This document shows, one piece after another, positions 1 to 6,006 of a DNA stretch of 9,335 nt. The DNA lies in contig CAKROP010000060.1 in NCBI GenBank assembly GCA_934373375.1, forward strand, positions 1 to 9,335, in the 5' to 3' direction. Numbering within the stretch: the stretch's first letter is position 1; each line of letters starts with the position of its first letter. The notes beneath the pieces are model-generated. The model did not search any database and was not told where the DNA came from. It was given only the letters and a program-made list of their open reading frames with translations. The position numbers were made by a program, and so were the translations under genes. Origin of the DNA: an uncultured Anaerosacchariphilus sp. GTDB taxonomy: Bacteria; Bacillota; Clostridia; Lachnospirales; Lachnospiraceae.

Positions 1-203
1 CAGTATTTTGCGGCGTCACCAACAGTCCCATCTCCTCGCTGCTTATCAGCCTGGAAATGTTCGGTTTTGAAGGAGCCCCGTTCTATTTTATTGCTATCGC
101 AATCAGTTACATGCAGTCGGGATATTATGGTCTTTACCATAGCCAGAAGATCATGTATTCCAAAATAAAGACACAGTTCATCAACCGTAACGCCAAGGAA
201 TAG
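1..203 (+). CDS. ClC-type voltage-gated chloride channel family protein, C-terminal end (partial)
   Basis: Only the last 66 codons are present; the reading frame begins at base 3 and stops at TAG 201-203. The peptide begins VFCGVTNSPISSLLISLEMF, which resembles the helix N region of ClC chloride channels and Cl-/H+ exchangers (a small/Pro-rich turn followed by a hydrophobic helix with a conserved Glu). A second hydrophobic helix follows, then a tail with YYGLYHSQKIMYSKIK, which I associate with clostridial ClC proteins. The family moves chloride or other anions across the cytoplasmic membrane. There is no CBS domain after the membrane part, so this is the short form. The gene ends 29 nt before a strong hairpin terminator. 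Family assignment rests on recall of these short motifs; the selectivity-filter and gating residues lie outside the window. Confidence 0.8.
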   Translation, partial: VFCGVTNSPISSLLISLEMFGFEGAPFYFIAIAISYMQSGYYGLYHSQKIMYSKIKTQFINRNAKE

Positions 204-227
204 GTGGTGTACAACATAGGAAGTCAG

Positions 228-265
228 AAAAAGGCTGGCGGAAAATTTTTTTCGCCGGCCTTTTT
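228..265. terminator. Bidirectional intrinsic terminator between convergent genes
   Basis: Arms 233-240 (GGCTGGCG) and 253-260 (CGCCGGCC) pair over 8 bp with one G-U. The stem can extend inward through 241-244 with 249-252, leaving a 4-nt loop. Five T follow at 261-265 on the plus strand. Five A precede at 228-232, which read as a T tract on the minus strand. It lies between the ClC stop (203) and the stop of the convergent minus-strand gene (272), so it can end both transcripts. Confidence 0.9.
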
Positions 266-271
266 CGTCCG

Positions 272-676
272 TTACTTCATAAAACTCCGCGCCAGCTTCA
301 CCATCTGCTCCATCCGCGCCACCTCTTCCTCCGACGTCCCCTGCTTCAGCGTATTAAAAATCTCCTGAAACTCCCCCTCCGATATCGGATGATCCGAACT
401 CTTCGCCATATTCATAATCTTCTGAAACTCCTTGGGATCCATACGTTCACTCCCTTCCGGCGTACCATCAAAAGAAGCCTGCCCGTCATCAGCACCGCGA
501 TCAGAACCAGAGCCGGGTGTCTGCACAGCCGTCATTTCAGCCATCATGCTGGAATACTGCATATACGTAGTCAGTATTTCCATCATGCGAATCAGAGAAT
601 CAATTTTTCGATTCAACTCATTGCATTTATGCTGAAGTTCATAGAGGATCCGATAGCGCTCGTCGCCAGGCTTCAT
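272..676 (-). CDS. Hypothetical 134-aa protein, coiled-coil-like N-terminus and repeated C-terminal helix
   Basis: I do not recognise this family. The frame is open for 160 codons, but the start is placed at ATG 676-674 because GGAGG (688-684) lies 7 nt upstream. The longer form would begin inside the terminator of the neighbouring gene and has no RBS. Residues about 5-48 are helical and heptad-like (LYELQHKCNELNRKIDSLIR, then Met-rich). Residues 52-78 are a Gly/Ser/Asp linker. Residues 80-134 are charged helices. The C-terminal part holds a direct repeat: EFQKIMNMAK (83-92) and EFQEIFNTLK (102-111). There is no signal peptide or membrane segment, so it is probably cytoplasmic. It follows a Cys-rich small gene on the same strand with its own promoter-like element of mother-cell sigma type, hinting at a sporulation role. 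That role is inference. Confidence 0.75.
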   Translation of the reverse strand: MKPGDERYRILYELQHKCNELNRKIDSLIRMMEILTTYMQYSSMMAEMTAVQTPGSGSDRGADDGQASFDGTPEGSERMDPKEFQKIMNMAKSSDHPISEGEFQEIFNTLKQGTSEEEVARMEQMVKLARSFMK

Positions 677-702
677 CTGAGTGCCTCCGGTTTTTTGTAA
701 TA

Positions 703-730
703 AATATATGGGAAAACAGAAGAAGTATGA
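703..730 (-). promoter_or_regulatory. Candidate SigE/SigK-type promoter of the 134-aa gene
   Basis: Read on the minus strand, TCATACT (730-724) is followed by a 13-nt spacer and CATATATT (710-703). The B. subtilis SigE consensus is about KMATATT, 13-15 nt, CATACAMT; the -35-like part matches 6 of 7 and the -10-like part 6 of 8 positions. A start near 696 would give a leader of about 20 nt containing the GGAGG. I saw no good SigA -35/-10 pair here. SigE and SigK cannot be told apart by eye. Confidence 0.45.
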
Positions 731-733
731 ATG

Positions 734-752
734 AAAAAGGAGCTGCTGCTCC
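734..752 (-). terminator. Intrinsic terminator of the Cys-rich gene
   Basis: On the minus strand GGAGC (752-748), loop AGCA and GCTCC (743-739) form a 5-bp GC-rich hairpin followed directly by TTTTT (738-734). It lies about 46 nt after the stop of the Cys-rich gene. A second perfect inverted repeat, TAGATGA-TTAC-TCATCTA (754-771), sits just before it and may add to the structure. The stem is short, but its position and T tract fit. Confidence 0.65.
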
Positions 753-798
753 ATAGATGATTACTCATCTATTTTGCAACAGCCCCCGGAAAAGTGGG

Positions 799-1053
799 CT
801 AGCAGCCGCATCCATTCCCACAGCCACAGCCATTGTTGCCGAAAAAGCTTCCGTTTCCACAGCCGCCGCAGCAGCACAGAATCAGAATCAGCCACAGACA
901 GCTGTTGTCATTGCCACAGCCGTTTCCGCCGAAAAAACCGTTGCCGTTGCCACAGCAGGAAGTCAGAAGCAGCAGCCAGATCAGAGTGCTGCAGCAGCCG
1001 TTGTTACCATTGTCGCAGCCACATCCGCAATTGGTAGCAGTTAAATCACTCAT
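799..1053 (-). CDS. Small Cys/Gly/Asn-rich protein (84 aa), two-unit repeat
   Basis: The 84-residue product has 17 Cys, 21 Gly and 13 Asn by hand count. It starts at ATG 1053-1051 with GGAGG (1065-1061) 7 nt upstream, one of the clearest RBSs in the window, which supports it as a real gene. After a CGC-rich leader it holds two similar units, residues 22-48 and 51-80. Each has a short Trp/Leu/Ile stretch (LIWLLLL, LWLILIL), a Cys cluster, GNG, FFG and a GCG-type end. The tail is CGCGNGCGC. It resembles small clostridial proteins deposited under names such as 'chorion class high-cysteine HCB protein'; that name reflects composition, not tested function. A structural, cross-linked or metal-binding role, perhaps in the spore, is inference. 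The promoter-like element upstream is of mother-cell sigma type. The opposite strand is also open because of biased composition, and is a shadow. Confidence 0.8.
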   Translation of the reverse strand: MSDLTATNCGCGCDNGNNGCCSTLIWLLLLTSCCGNGNGFFGGNGCGNDNSCLWLILILCCCGGCGNGSFFGNNGCGCGNGCGC

Positions 1054-1239
1054 AATAAATCCTCCAGGAAAATGAATTATTTATATTGCCATAGTATGAG
1101 AGGACTGAAAAAGTGTGAAAAAAGATAACAGAAAATTTACCGGGATAGAGGTTGTAAGAAAGAAGATTATGTGAGACAATACAAAAGTAAGATCTCAGAG
1201 GGTCTGCATATTACAACACAGAAGAAAGGAAGGGTATCT
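1054..1239. other. Divergent intergenic region between Cys-rich gene and phospholipase C-like gene
   Basis: This 186-nt A-rich gap separates two divergently transcribed genes. The minus-strand promoter candidate is listed separately. For the plus strand the best pair I can see is TTGTAA (1152-1157), 17 nt, GACAAT (1175-1180), each 4 of 6 to the SigA consensus, which is weak. No hairpin, riboswitch or small ORF with an RBS was seen. Confidence 0.5.
1091..1118 (-). promoter_or_regulatory. Candidate SigE/SigK-type promoter of the Cys-rich gene
   Basis: On the minus strand TCACACT (1118-1112), a 13-nt spacer and CATACTAT (1098-1091) match the SigE consensus at 5 of 7 and 7 of 8 positions. The layout is the same as the element before the 134-aa gene: same spacer and nearly the same -35. 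A start near 1084 gives a leader of about 30 nt. The finding of two such elements in front of two neighbouring genes raises confidence. Confidence 0.5.
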
Positions 1240-2028
1240 ATGCCTGCAACCTACGCACATTATAAATTCGGAAAGAAAGTCTATCGGGCGCTGCCCGGGG
1301 AGCTTCGGGAAATGATAAAGGAGAATAAAGCGGCCTACCTGCTGGGACTCCACGGACCGGATCTCTTATTCTATTACCATCCTTATTCAAAAAACCGCAT
1401 CAATCAGCTGGGCGTGAAGATGCATGAAGAGACGGCAAGGTCTTTTTTTGAAAAAGCGAGAAAACAGTATCAAAAGAGGCCAAATTACGTATTGTTGTCC
1501 TATCTCTGCGGTTTCATGTGCCACTACATGCTTGACAGCGAATGCCATCCCTATATCAGCCGTTATATGGATGAGAGAGATCTTGGTCATCTGGAGATTG
1601 AGACGGATTTCGACCGGGAACTTATGATCGAGGATGGAAAGGATCCGCTTACGAACAACTGCACCCGGCATCTGATTCGGGATCTGGATACGGAAGAAGC
1701 CATCGCATCGGTACTGGAAGATGTGTCAGCCGATCAGGTGGATGCCTGTATTCTGGGCTTTAAGAAAACCATTCGGATGTTCCAGTGCCCATCCAAAGCA
1801 AAAGCGAAGCTCCTGAAAGGCTTTTTCTCCTTAATTGGCCAGAAAAAGGGGATTGGCGGCCTGGTGATGGACGGTCAGGTGAATCTGGAATGTGTGGAGA
1901 GCGGTATGACGCTGGAACGTCTTCTGAACAGAGCTGTAGAGCCGACCACAGAGGAGATTATAAAATACGTTCGGGCTGTCAGCAATGATTCAGGGCTCAG
2001 CGAACGGCTGAACCGGGATTTTGAGTAA
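1240..2028 (+). CDS. Zinc-dependent phospholipase C family protein
   Basis: The 262-aa product resembles the zinc-dependent phospholipase C / S1-P1 nuclease-like fold as found in uncharacterised clostridial proteins. Likely metal ligands are spaced along the chain: His7 in the N-terminal TYAHYKFG, His38 and Asp41 in LLGLHGPDL, His95 and Asp99 in CHYMLDSECHPY, His103, and His117 with nearby acids. The start at ATG 1240 is chosen over an upstream GTG (1171) because AAGGAAGG lies just before it and MPATYAHYKFGKK is how I recall this family starting. There is no signal peptide, unlike secreted toxins of the alpha-toxin type, so the protein probably acts inside the cell, and its substrate is unknown. 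It is 22 nt upstream of an MFS transporter and likely heads an operon. The family call is fairly firm; true phospholipase activity is not shown. Confidence 0.85.
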   Translation: MPATYAHYKFGKKVYRALPGELREMIKENKAAYLLGLHGPDLLFYYHPYSKNRINQLGVKMHEETARSFFEKARKQYQKRPNYVLLSYLCGFMCHYMLDSECHPYISRYMDERDLGHLEIETDFDRELMIEDGKDPLTNNCTRHLIRDLDTEEAIASVLEDVSADQVDACILGFKKTIRMFQCPSKAKAKLLKGFFSLIGQKKGIGGLVMDGQVNLECVESGMTLERLLNRAVEPTTEEIIKYVRAVSNDSGLSERLNRDFE

Positions 2029-2050
2029 AAGCTTTTGAGGGAGAAAGAGG

Positions 2051-3286
2051 ATGAATAAGACAACGAAACTGGAAAGACGCTGGATTCTGTATGATGTGGG
2101 CAATTCGGCCTTCGTTATGCTGGCGTCTACGATTATACCGATTTATTATAAAAATGTGGCAGCGTCCAGCGGCATTTCCGCTGCGGATTCCACCGCGTAT
2201 TTCAGCTATGCCACATCACTTGTGACTATCATCGTGGCGATTCTGGGTCCGGTACTGGGAAGCTTCGCGGATACCAAAGGTTATAAAAAGCCGGTTTTCA
2301 CCTTCTTTATGATGATGGGCGTGCTGGGCTGTGCAGGTCTTGCGGTTCCGAAGACCTGGCTTGCCTTTCTGGCGGTCTATGTGATTGCCAAGGTGGGCTT
2401 AAATGCCAGTCTGGTCTTTTATGACGCCATGCTTGGTGATGTGACTACAGATGAGCGGATGGATGAGGTATCCGCCAGAGGTTATGCCTGGGGCTATATC
2501 GGAAGCTGTATTCCTTTTGTGTTCAGCCTGATTTTTGTATTGAAGGCAGATGCTTTCGGCCTGTCGGGAAGTGCGGCTACGGCGGTGGCTTTTCTGGTCA
2601 ACGCGGCCTGGTGGTTTCTGGTGACCCTGCCGCTTCTCAGAAGCTATCAGCAGATCCATTATGTGGAGCGGACAGCGCATCCTGTGCAGGACAGCTTCCG
2701 CCGCCTGGGTCAGAGCTTTGCGGAAATTCGAAGGACGCCAAAGATCTGGTATTTTCTGCTGGCGTTCTTCTGCTATATCGACGGTGTATACACGATTATT
2801 GACATGGCAACCTCTTATGGCAAGGACGTGGGCATCAGTGATACGAACCTGTTACTGGCTCTTTTGCTGACCCAGATAGTGGCGTTTCCCTGCTCGATTC
2901 TCTTTGGATGGTTATCCAGGAAGGTGCGCAATACTACATTGATCGAGGCCTCCATCGTCAGCTATTTTGGCGTGGTGCTCTTTGCGCTGCAGCTTGACAA
3001 GGCATGGGAGTTCTGGTTTCTGGCTGTCTGGGTGGCGGTATTCCAGGGGGCGATTCAGTCTCTGTCCCGGTCTTATTTTGCGCGGATTATCCCGAAGGAG
3101 AAAGCGACAGAATTTTTCGGCTTCTTTGACATCTTCGGCAAAGGCGCGGCCTTTGTGGGAACCATGCTGATGGGTATCTCCACCCAGCTGTTCCATACAT
3201 CCCGCGCGGGTGTGGCCATGCTTGCGGTAATGTTCGCGGCGGGCTTTGTGCTGTTTCGAATGGCAGTACGCTGTGGGGATGCATAA
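2051..3286 (+). CDS. MFS transporter, UMF1/Atg22-like family
   Basis: This 411-aa polytopic membrane protein has roughly 11-12 hydrophobic segments. Its N-terminal WILYDVGNSAF (11-21) is the signature of the UMF1 (Atg22-like) branch of the major facilitator superfamily. The loop GPVLGSFADTKGYKK (66-80) matches the MFS loop 2-3 motif, and YDAMLGDVTTDERMDEVSAR (124-143) is another block typical of the branch. The substrate of bacterial UMF1 proteins is mostly unknown; yeast Atg22 exports amino acids from the vacuole. The start at ATG 2051 follows a GA-rich RBS (GAGGGAG, then AAAGAGG). The gap to the upstream gene is 22 nt and to the downstream S8 protease 30 nt, all on one strand, which suggests co-transcription. 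A link of transport to the flanking hydrolases is inference only. Confidence 0.88.
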   Translation: MNKTTKLERRWILYDVGNSAFVMLASTIIPIYYKNVAASSGISAADSTAYFSYATSLVTIIVAILGPVLGSFADTKGYKKPVFTFFMMMGVLGCAGLAVPKTWLAFLAVYVIAKVGLNASLVFYDAMLGDVTTDERMDEVSARGYAWGYIGSCIPFVFSLIFVLKADAFGLSGSAATAVAFLVNAAWWFLVTLPLLRSYQQIHYVERTAHPVQDSFRRLGQSFAEIRRTPKIWYFLLAFFCYIDGVYTIIDMATSYGKDVGISDTNLLLALLLTQIVAFPCSILFGWLSRKVRNTTLIEASIVSYFGVVLFALQLDKAWEFWFLAVWVAVFQGAIQSLSRSYFARIIPKEKATEFFGFFDIFGKGAAFVGTMLMGISTQLFHTSRAGVAMLAVMFAAGFVLFRMAVRCGDA

Positions 3287-3290
3287 AATA

Positions 3291-3316
3291 ACAGAAAAGC
3301 AGGGAGTCTTTTCTGT
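3291..3316 (+). promoter_or_regulatory. Perfect hairpin presenting the RBS in its loop
   Basis: ACAGAAAAG (3291-3299) and CTTTTCTGT (3308-3316) are exact reverse complements over 9 bp. The 8-nt loop CAGGGAGT carries the only Shine-Dalgarno candidate (AGGGAG, 3301-3306) for the protease gene whose ATG is 3317, the very next base after the stem. In mRNA this could modulate ribosome access. It is not followed by a T tract, so it is not a standard terminator. Confidence 0.6.
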
Positions 3317-4228
3317 ATGGATCGCGTGAGAAGGCTGCTTGAAGCACAGTCGGCATACCGGCTTGGCCTCTATGGGGAGGGCGTCGGTGTGGCGGTTGTG
3401 GATTCCGGCGTCAATGACAGACACCCGGACTTAAGGGGCCGGGTGGTTTATGCTTATAATTATCTTACAAATTCCGGTGGCGCGGCGGACGACTGCGGGC
3501 ATGGAACCCATATCAGCGGAATTATCGGAGGAACCGGAGAGGCATCCGGCGGCAGGTACCAGGGACTTGCGCCGCGATGCCATTTTGTTTCCCTGAAGAT
3601 TCTGGACAGCAGGGGAAATGGGGACAGTGTGGGACTGATTCGGGCCCTGCACTGGCTTATGGAGCACGGAAAAGAATACAACGTCCGCGTTATTAATATT
3701 TCTGTGGGCGGGAGAGTACCAAAGGCTGAGATACGGACAGAGCTCATAAGCGCTGTGGAGGAGGCTTGGGACGCGGGCTTTGTGATCTGCGCGGCAGCCG
3801 GAAATCAGGGGCCTGCCAGATCCAGCATTACGGTTCCGGGAACCAGTGAAAAGGTAATTACAGTGGGTTCCTCTGATGATGAACTGGCCGTTCCGGTGCG
3901 CGGCATCCGAAGGGTGCATTATTCCGGCAGGGGTCCCATTTCGGCGCGCGTTCTTAAGCCGGAGGTGGTGGCGCCTGGAGCGGAAATTCGTTCCTGCCGG
4001 GCGGATTTTGAGAGCCCGGGCAATCCGTTTTACAGCGTTAAATCCGGTACTTCTATGGCAACCTCTGTGACAGCAGGAGCGCTTGTCTTACTTTTGTCCG
4101 CCGAACCGGGGCTTACCAATGAACAGATAAAAAAGCGGCTGCAGACAGGCTGCAGAGATCTGAGACTTGCCCCGAACCATCAGGGCTTTGGTGAAATCTG
4201 GCTGCCGGGGCTTCTGAAAAAAGCATGA
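3317..4228 (+). CDS. S8 family subtilisin-like serine protease, minimal form
   Basis: The 303-aa product is nearly all subtilase catalytic domain. The triad is Asp29 (VVDSG), His62 (GHGTH) and Ser246 (SGTSMA), with oxyanion Asn163 (AAAGNQGP). KPEVVAPG (214-221) precedes the Ser block as usual. There is no signal peptide, propeptide or C-terminal extension, and the Asp motif begins only 27 residues in, so the enzyme is likely intracellular, like the intracellular subtilisins, but lacking even a clear inhibitory N-terminal extension. All catalytic residues are present, so it should be active on proteins; target unknown. The start at 3317 is supported by AGGGAG 10 nt upstream, although this RBS sits in a hairpin loop. 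The gene follows the MFS gene by 30 nt and precedes a second, larger S8 protease by 49 nt. Confidence 0.93.
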   Translation: MDRVRRLLEAQSAYRLGLYGEGVGVAVVDSGVNDRHPDLRGRVVYAYNYLTNSGGAADDCGHGTHISGIIGGTGEASGGRYQGLAPRCHFVSLKILDSRGNGDSVGLIRALHWLMEHGKEYNVRVINISVGGRVPKAEIRTELISAVEEAWDAGFVICAAAGNQGPARSSITVPGTSEKVITVGSSDDELAVPVRGIRRVHYSGRGPISARVLKPEVVAPGAEIRSCRADFESPGNPFYSVKSGTSMATSVTAGALVLLLSAEPGLTNEQIKKRLQTGCRDLRLAPNHQGFGEIWLPGLLKKA

Positions 4229-4250
4229 TCAGATAAAGCTTGCATAGGCT
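4223..4250 (+). promoter_or_regulatory. Weak SigE-like promoter candidate before the Csp-like protease
   Basis: GCATGAT (4223-4229), a 13-nt spacer and CATAGGCT (4243-4250) match the SigE consensus at 5 of 7 and 5 of 8 positions and repeat the spacing of the two minus-strand candidates. A start near 4257 would give a leader of about 20 nt. It overlaps the stop of the upstream gene. The match is loose and may be chance; what favours it is that csp genes of clostridia are sporulation-controlled. Confidence 0.25.
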
Positions 4251-4277
4251 GTAAAAAAAACTTACGGGCGGTGCAGT

Positions 4278-5981
4278 ATGGATGAAGCATGCAGCGAAAA
4301 AATAGTGTCGGAAAATTACGCGGATTTTATCTGGCAGACCAATGTACGGGAGGAGGATATCCGGGAAATCTATCCGGATGTATGCGTGCAGCGCATCAAT
4401 GATTACTACACGGTATTTTACGCGGATCGCAGAAAATGGACGGCGGATCGGGAACGGCTGTACGAGTACAGTTATGAATTATTTCCTACTTTGTATACAA
4501 CGCTGCAGACGGAAAATCTGGAGATTTCCGGAATTCTGGCTCTGCAGAATCAGCCGGTCCTGAACCTTCGGGGACAGGGCGTACTGGTGGGGTTTATTGA
4601 TACAGGGATTGATTATCGGAACCGCTGCTTCCTGGACAATGCGGGAAAAAGCCGGATTCTGGCCATCTGGGACCAGACGGATCAGAACGGAACGCCGCCG
4701 GAGGGTATTCACTATGGCAGTGTGTATACAATGTCAGAGATCAATGAGGCGCTGTCTGCGGAACAGCCTTATGAAACAGTGCCCACCCGGGATATTTCCG
4801 GCCATGGAACGAAGCTTGCGTCCATTGCGGCGGGAAGCGAAAACCGTGAAACCGGCTGGATCGGAGCCGCGCCGTTGTCGTCCATTGCCATGGTAAAACT
4901 GAAACCGGCCAAGCGCTATCTGAAGGACTATTTTCTGGTACCTGAGGAAGCGGAAGCTTATCAGGAAAATGATATCATGCTGGGGGTCCGTTTCCTGCAT
5001 GAGCTGGCGCAAAGGGAAAGCCTGCCCCTGGTCATCTGCCTGGCTCTTGGCAGCAATATGGGCGGCCATACCGGCACTTCGCCTTTATCCTCTTATCTTA
5101 ACGCCATCGCCGTCCGGGCGGGCCGTTGTATCATTCTTGCAGGGGGGAATGAGGCCAATCAGGGGCACCATTATTATGGCGTGATGGGAGAGGGGGATCC
5201 ATACCAGGATGTGGAGGTGAGGGTGGCAGAGCGGGAACAGGGCGTGATGATGGAGCTGTGGAGTAACACACCGGATGTATTTTCTGTATCACTCATATCG
5301 CCTTCGGGGGAAGAGGTTCCGCGGGTCACCTCGGGACAGAAAAACTGGATGTTTGATTTCCTCTTTGAAAATACAGTGATCTATGTGAATTTCCAGACAC
5401 TGAATCCCTTTAGCGGCGATCAGCTGATTGTTGTCCGCATGGCTGACCCGTCTCCGGGAATCTGGCGGATCCGTGTCTACGGGGAACGTATCGTAGATGG
5501 CGTCTACAACATCTGGCTGCCGGTGACAGGCTTTGTAAGCAGTGAAACTGTATTTTTAAACTCGAATCCGGATATCACACTGACGGAGCCGGGCAATACG
5601 GAGACGCCGATTACCACAGGGGCTTACCGTTCTTCCAATGGCAGTATTTATATGGATTCCGGAAGGGGATTTACACGAAACGGGAGAATCAAGCCGGATT
5701 TGGCGGCGCCCGGGGTGGCGGTAGCGGCTTATGGGCCGGAAAACCGGGCAGTGAATCTTACCGGAACCAGTGCCGCGGCAGCAGTGACAGCCGGTGCGGC
5801 AGCACTTTTACTGGAATGGGGAATTGTGCGGAAAAACCGGATGACGTTAGGAACACTGGAAATCAAACAGCTGTTGGTTCGCGGCGCGGATCGAAGCGCG
5901 TCCCTCCTTTATCCCAACCGCTCCTGGGGCTACGGTGCCTTGAATCTCTATCAGGCATTTGCGGCGCTGGGACGATTTTGA
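4278..5981 (+). CDS. S8 family peptidase, Csp-like (clostridial germination protease family)
   Basis: The 567-aa product has an N-terminal region of about 80-90 residues resembling a Csp prodomain (YADFIWQTNV at 14-23), then a subtilase domain. The triad is Asp108 (FIDTG), His176 (SGHGTK) and Ser498 (TGTSAAAA), with oxyanion Asn291 (LAGGNEANQG). Between Asn and Ser lies a long beta-rich insert, about 305-455, which fits the jelly-roll domain of Csp proteins. KPDLAAPG (472-479) leads to the Ser block. In C. perfringens Csp proteases cut pro-SleC cortex hydrolase during germination; in C. difficile some copies are pseudoproteases, whereas here the triad is intact. No signal peptide is present. 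Many Lachnospiraceae carry several such subtilases, so a germination role is plausible but unproven. The RBS is poor (GGGCGGTG), and no better in-frame start was seen. Confidence 0.87.
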   Translation: MDEACSEKIVSENYADFIWQTNVREEDIREIYPDVCVQRINDYYTVFYADRRKWTADRERLYEYSYELFPTLYTTLQTENLEISGILALQNQPVLNLRGQGVLVGFIDTGIDYRNRCFLDNAGKSRILAIWDQTDQNGTPPEGIHYGSVYTMSEINEALSAEQPYETVPTRDISGHGTKLASIAAGSENRETGWIGAAPLSSIAMVKLKPAKRYLKDYFLVPEEAEAYQENDIMLGVRFLHELAQRESLPLVICLALGSNMGGHTGTSPLSSYLNAIAVRAGRCIILAGGNEANQGHHYYGVMGEGDPYQDVEVRVAEREQGVMMELWSNTPDVFSVSLISPSGEEVPRVTSGQKNWMFDFLFENTVIYVNFQTLNPFSGDQLIVVRMADPSPGIWRIRVYGERIVDGVYNIWLPVTGFVSSETVFLNSNPDITLTEPGNTETPITTGAYRSSNGSIYMDSGRGFTRNGRIKPDLAAPGVAVAAYGPENRAVNLTGTSAAAAVTAGAAALLLEWGIVRKNRMTLGTLEIKQLLVRGADRSASLLYPNRSWGYGALNLYQAFAALGRF

Positions 5982-6006
5982 ACTTGCAGTCCCAGGGGGA
6001 ATCGTC
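5967..6006. repeat. Two interlocking inverted repeats at the icd promoter
   Basis: CTGGGAC (5967-5973) pairs with GTCCCAG (5989-5995) across 15 nt. GACGATT (5971-5977) pairs with AATCGTC (6000-6006) across 22 nt. Both are perfect 7-bp dyads; their left arms share GAC 5971-5973, so as RNA they exclude each other. Right arms overlap the end of the -35 box and abut the -10 box. No T tract follows. They may be an operator, an attenuator-like fold or the remains of a terminator. Confidence 0.5.

Noticed and set aside
677..754. Upstream extension of the 134-aa gene to ATG 754 (160 aa)
   Set aside because: The extra codons run through the terminator hairpin of the neighbouring gene and through the promoter-like element, and the upstream start has no RBS; ATG 676 has GGAGG.
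780..798. Small inverted repeat AGCCC/GGGCT just after the Cys-rich stop, considered as its terminator
   Set aside because: It has no T tract on the minus strand; the hairpin at 734-752 with TTTTT is a better terminator.
757..1044. Plus-strand open frame of 95 codons rich in Ala, Thr and Ser, and other open frames there
   Set aside because: It is antisense to the Cys-rich gene; its openness follows from the biased Gly/Cys/Asn codons on the minus strand. It has no RBS, while the minus-strand gene has GGAGG at ideal spacing.
1171..1239. GTG start at 1171 for the phospholipase C-like gene
   Set aside because: It has no convincing RBS, and the extra 23 residues do not look like the family N-terminus; ATG 1240 has AAGGAAGG upstream and fits the family start.
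2027..2036. Perfect palindrome AAAAGCTTTT just after the PLC-like stop
   Set aside because: It has no loop and low GC, and cannot make a stable hairpin or terminator; such short palindromes are common by chance.
2912..3424. Minus-strand open frame of 170 codons across the MFS/S8 junction
   Set aside because: It overlaps two well-supported plus-strand genes, has no RBS or family likeness, and its Arg/His/Pro-rich composition is typical of an antisense shadow.
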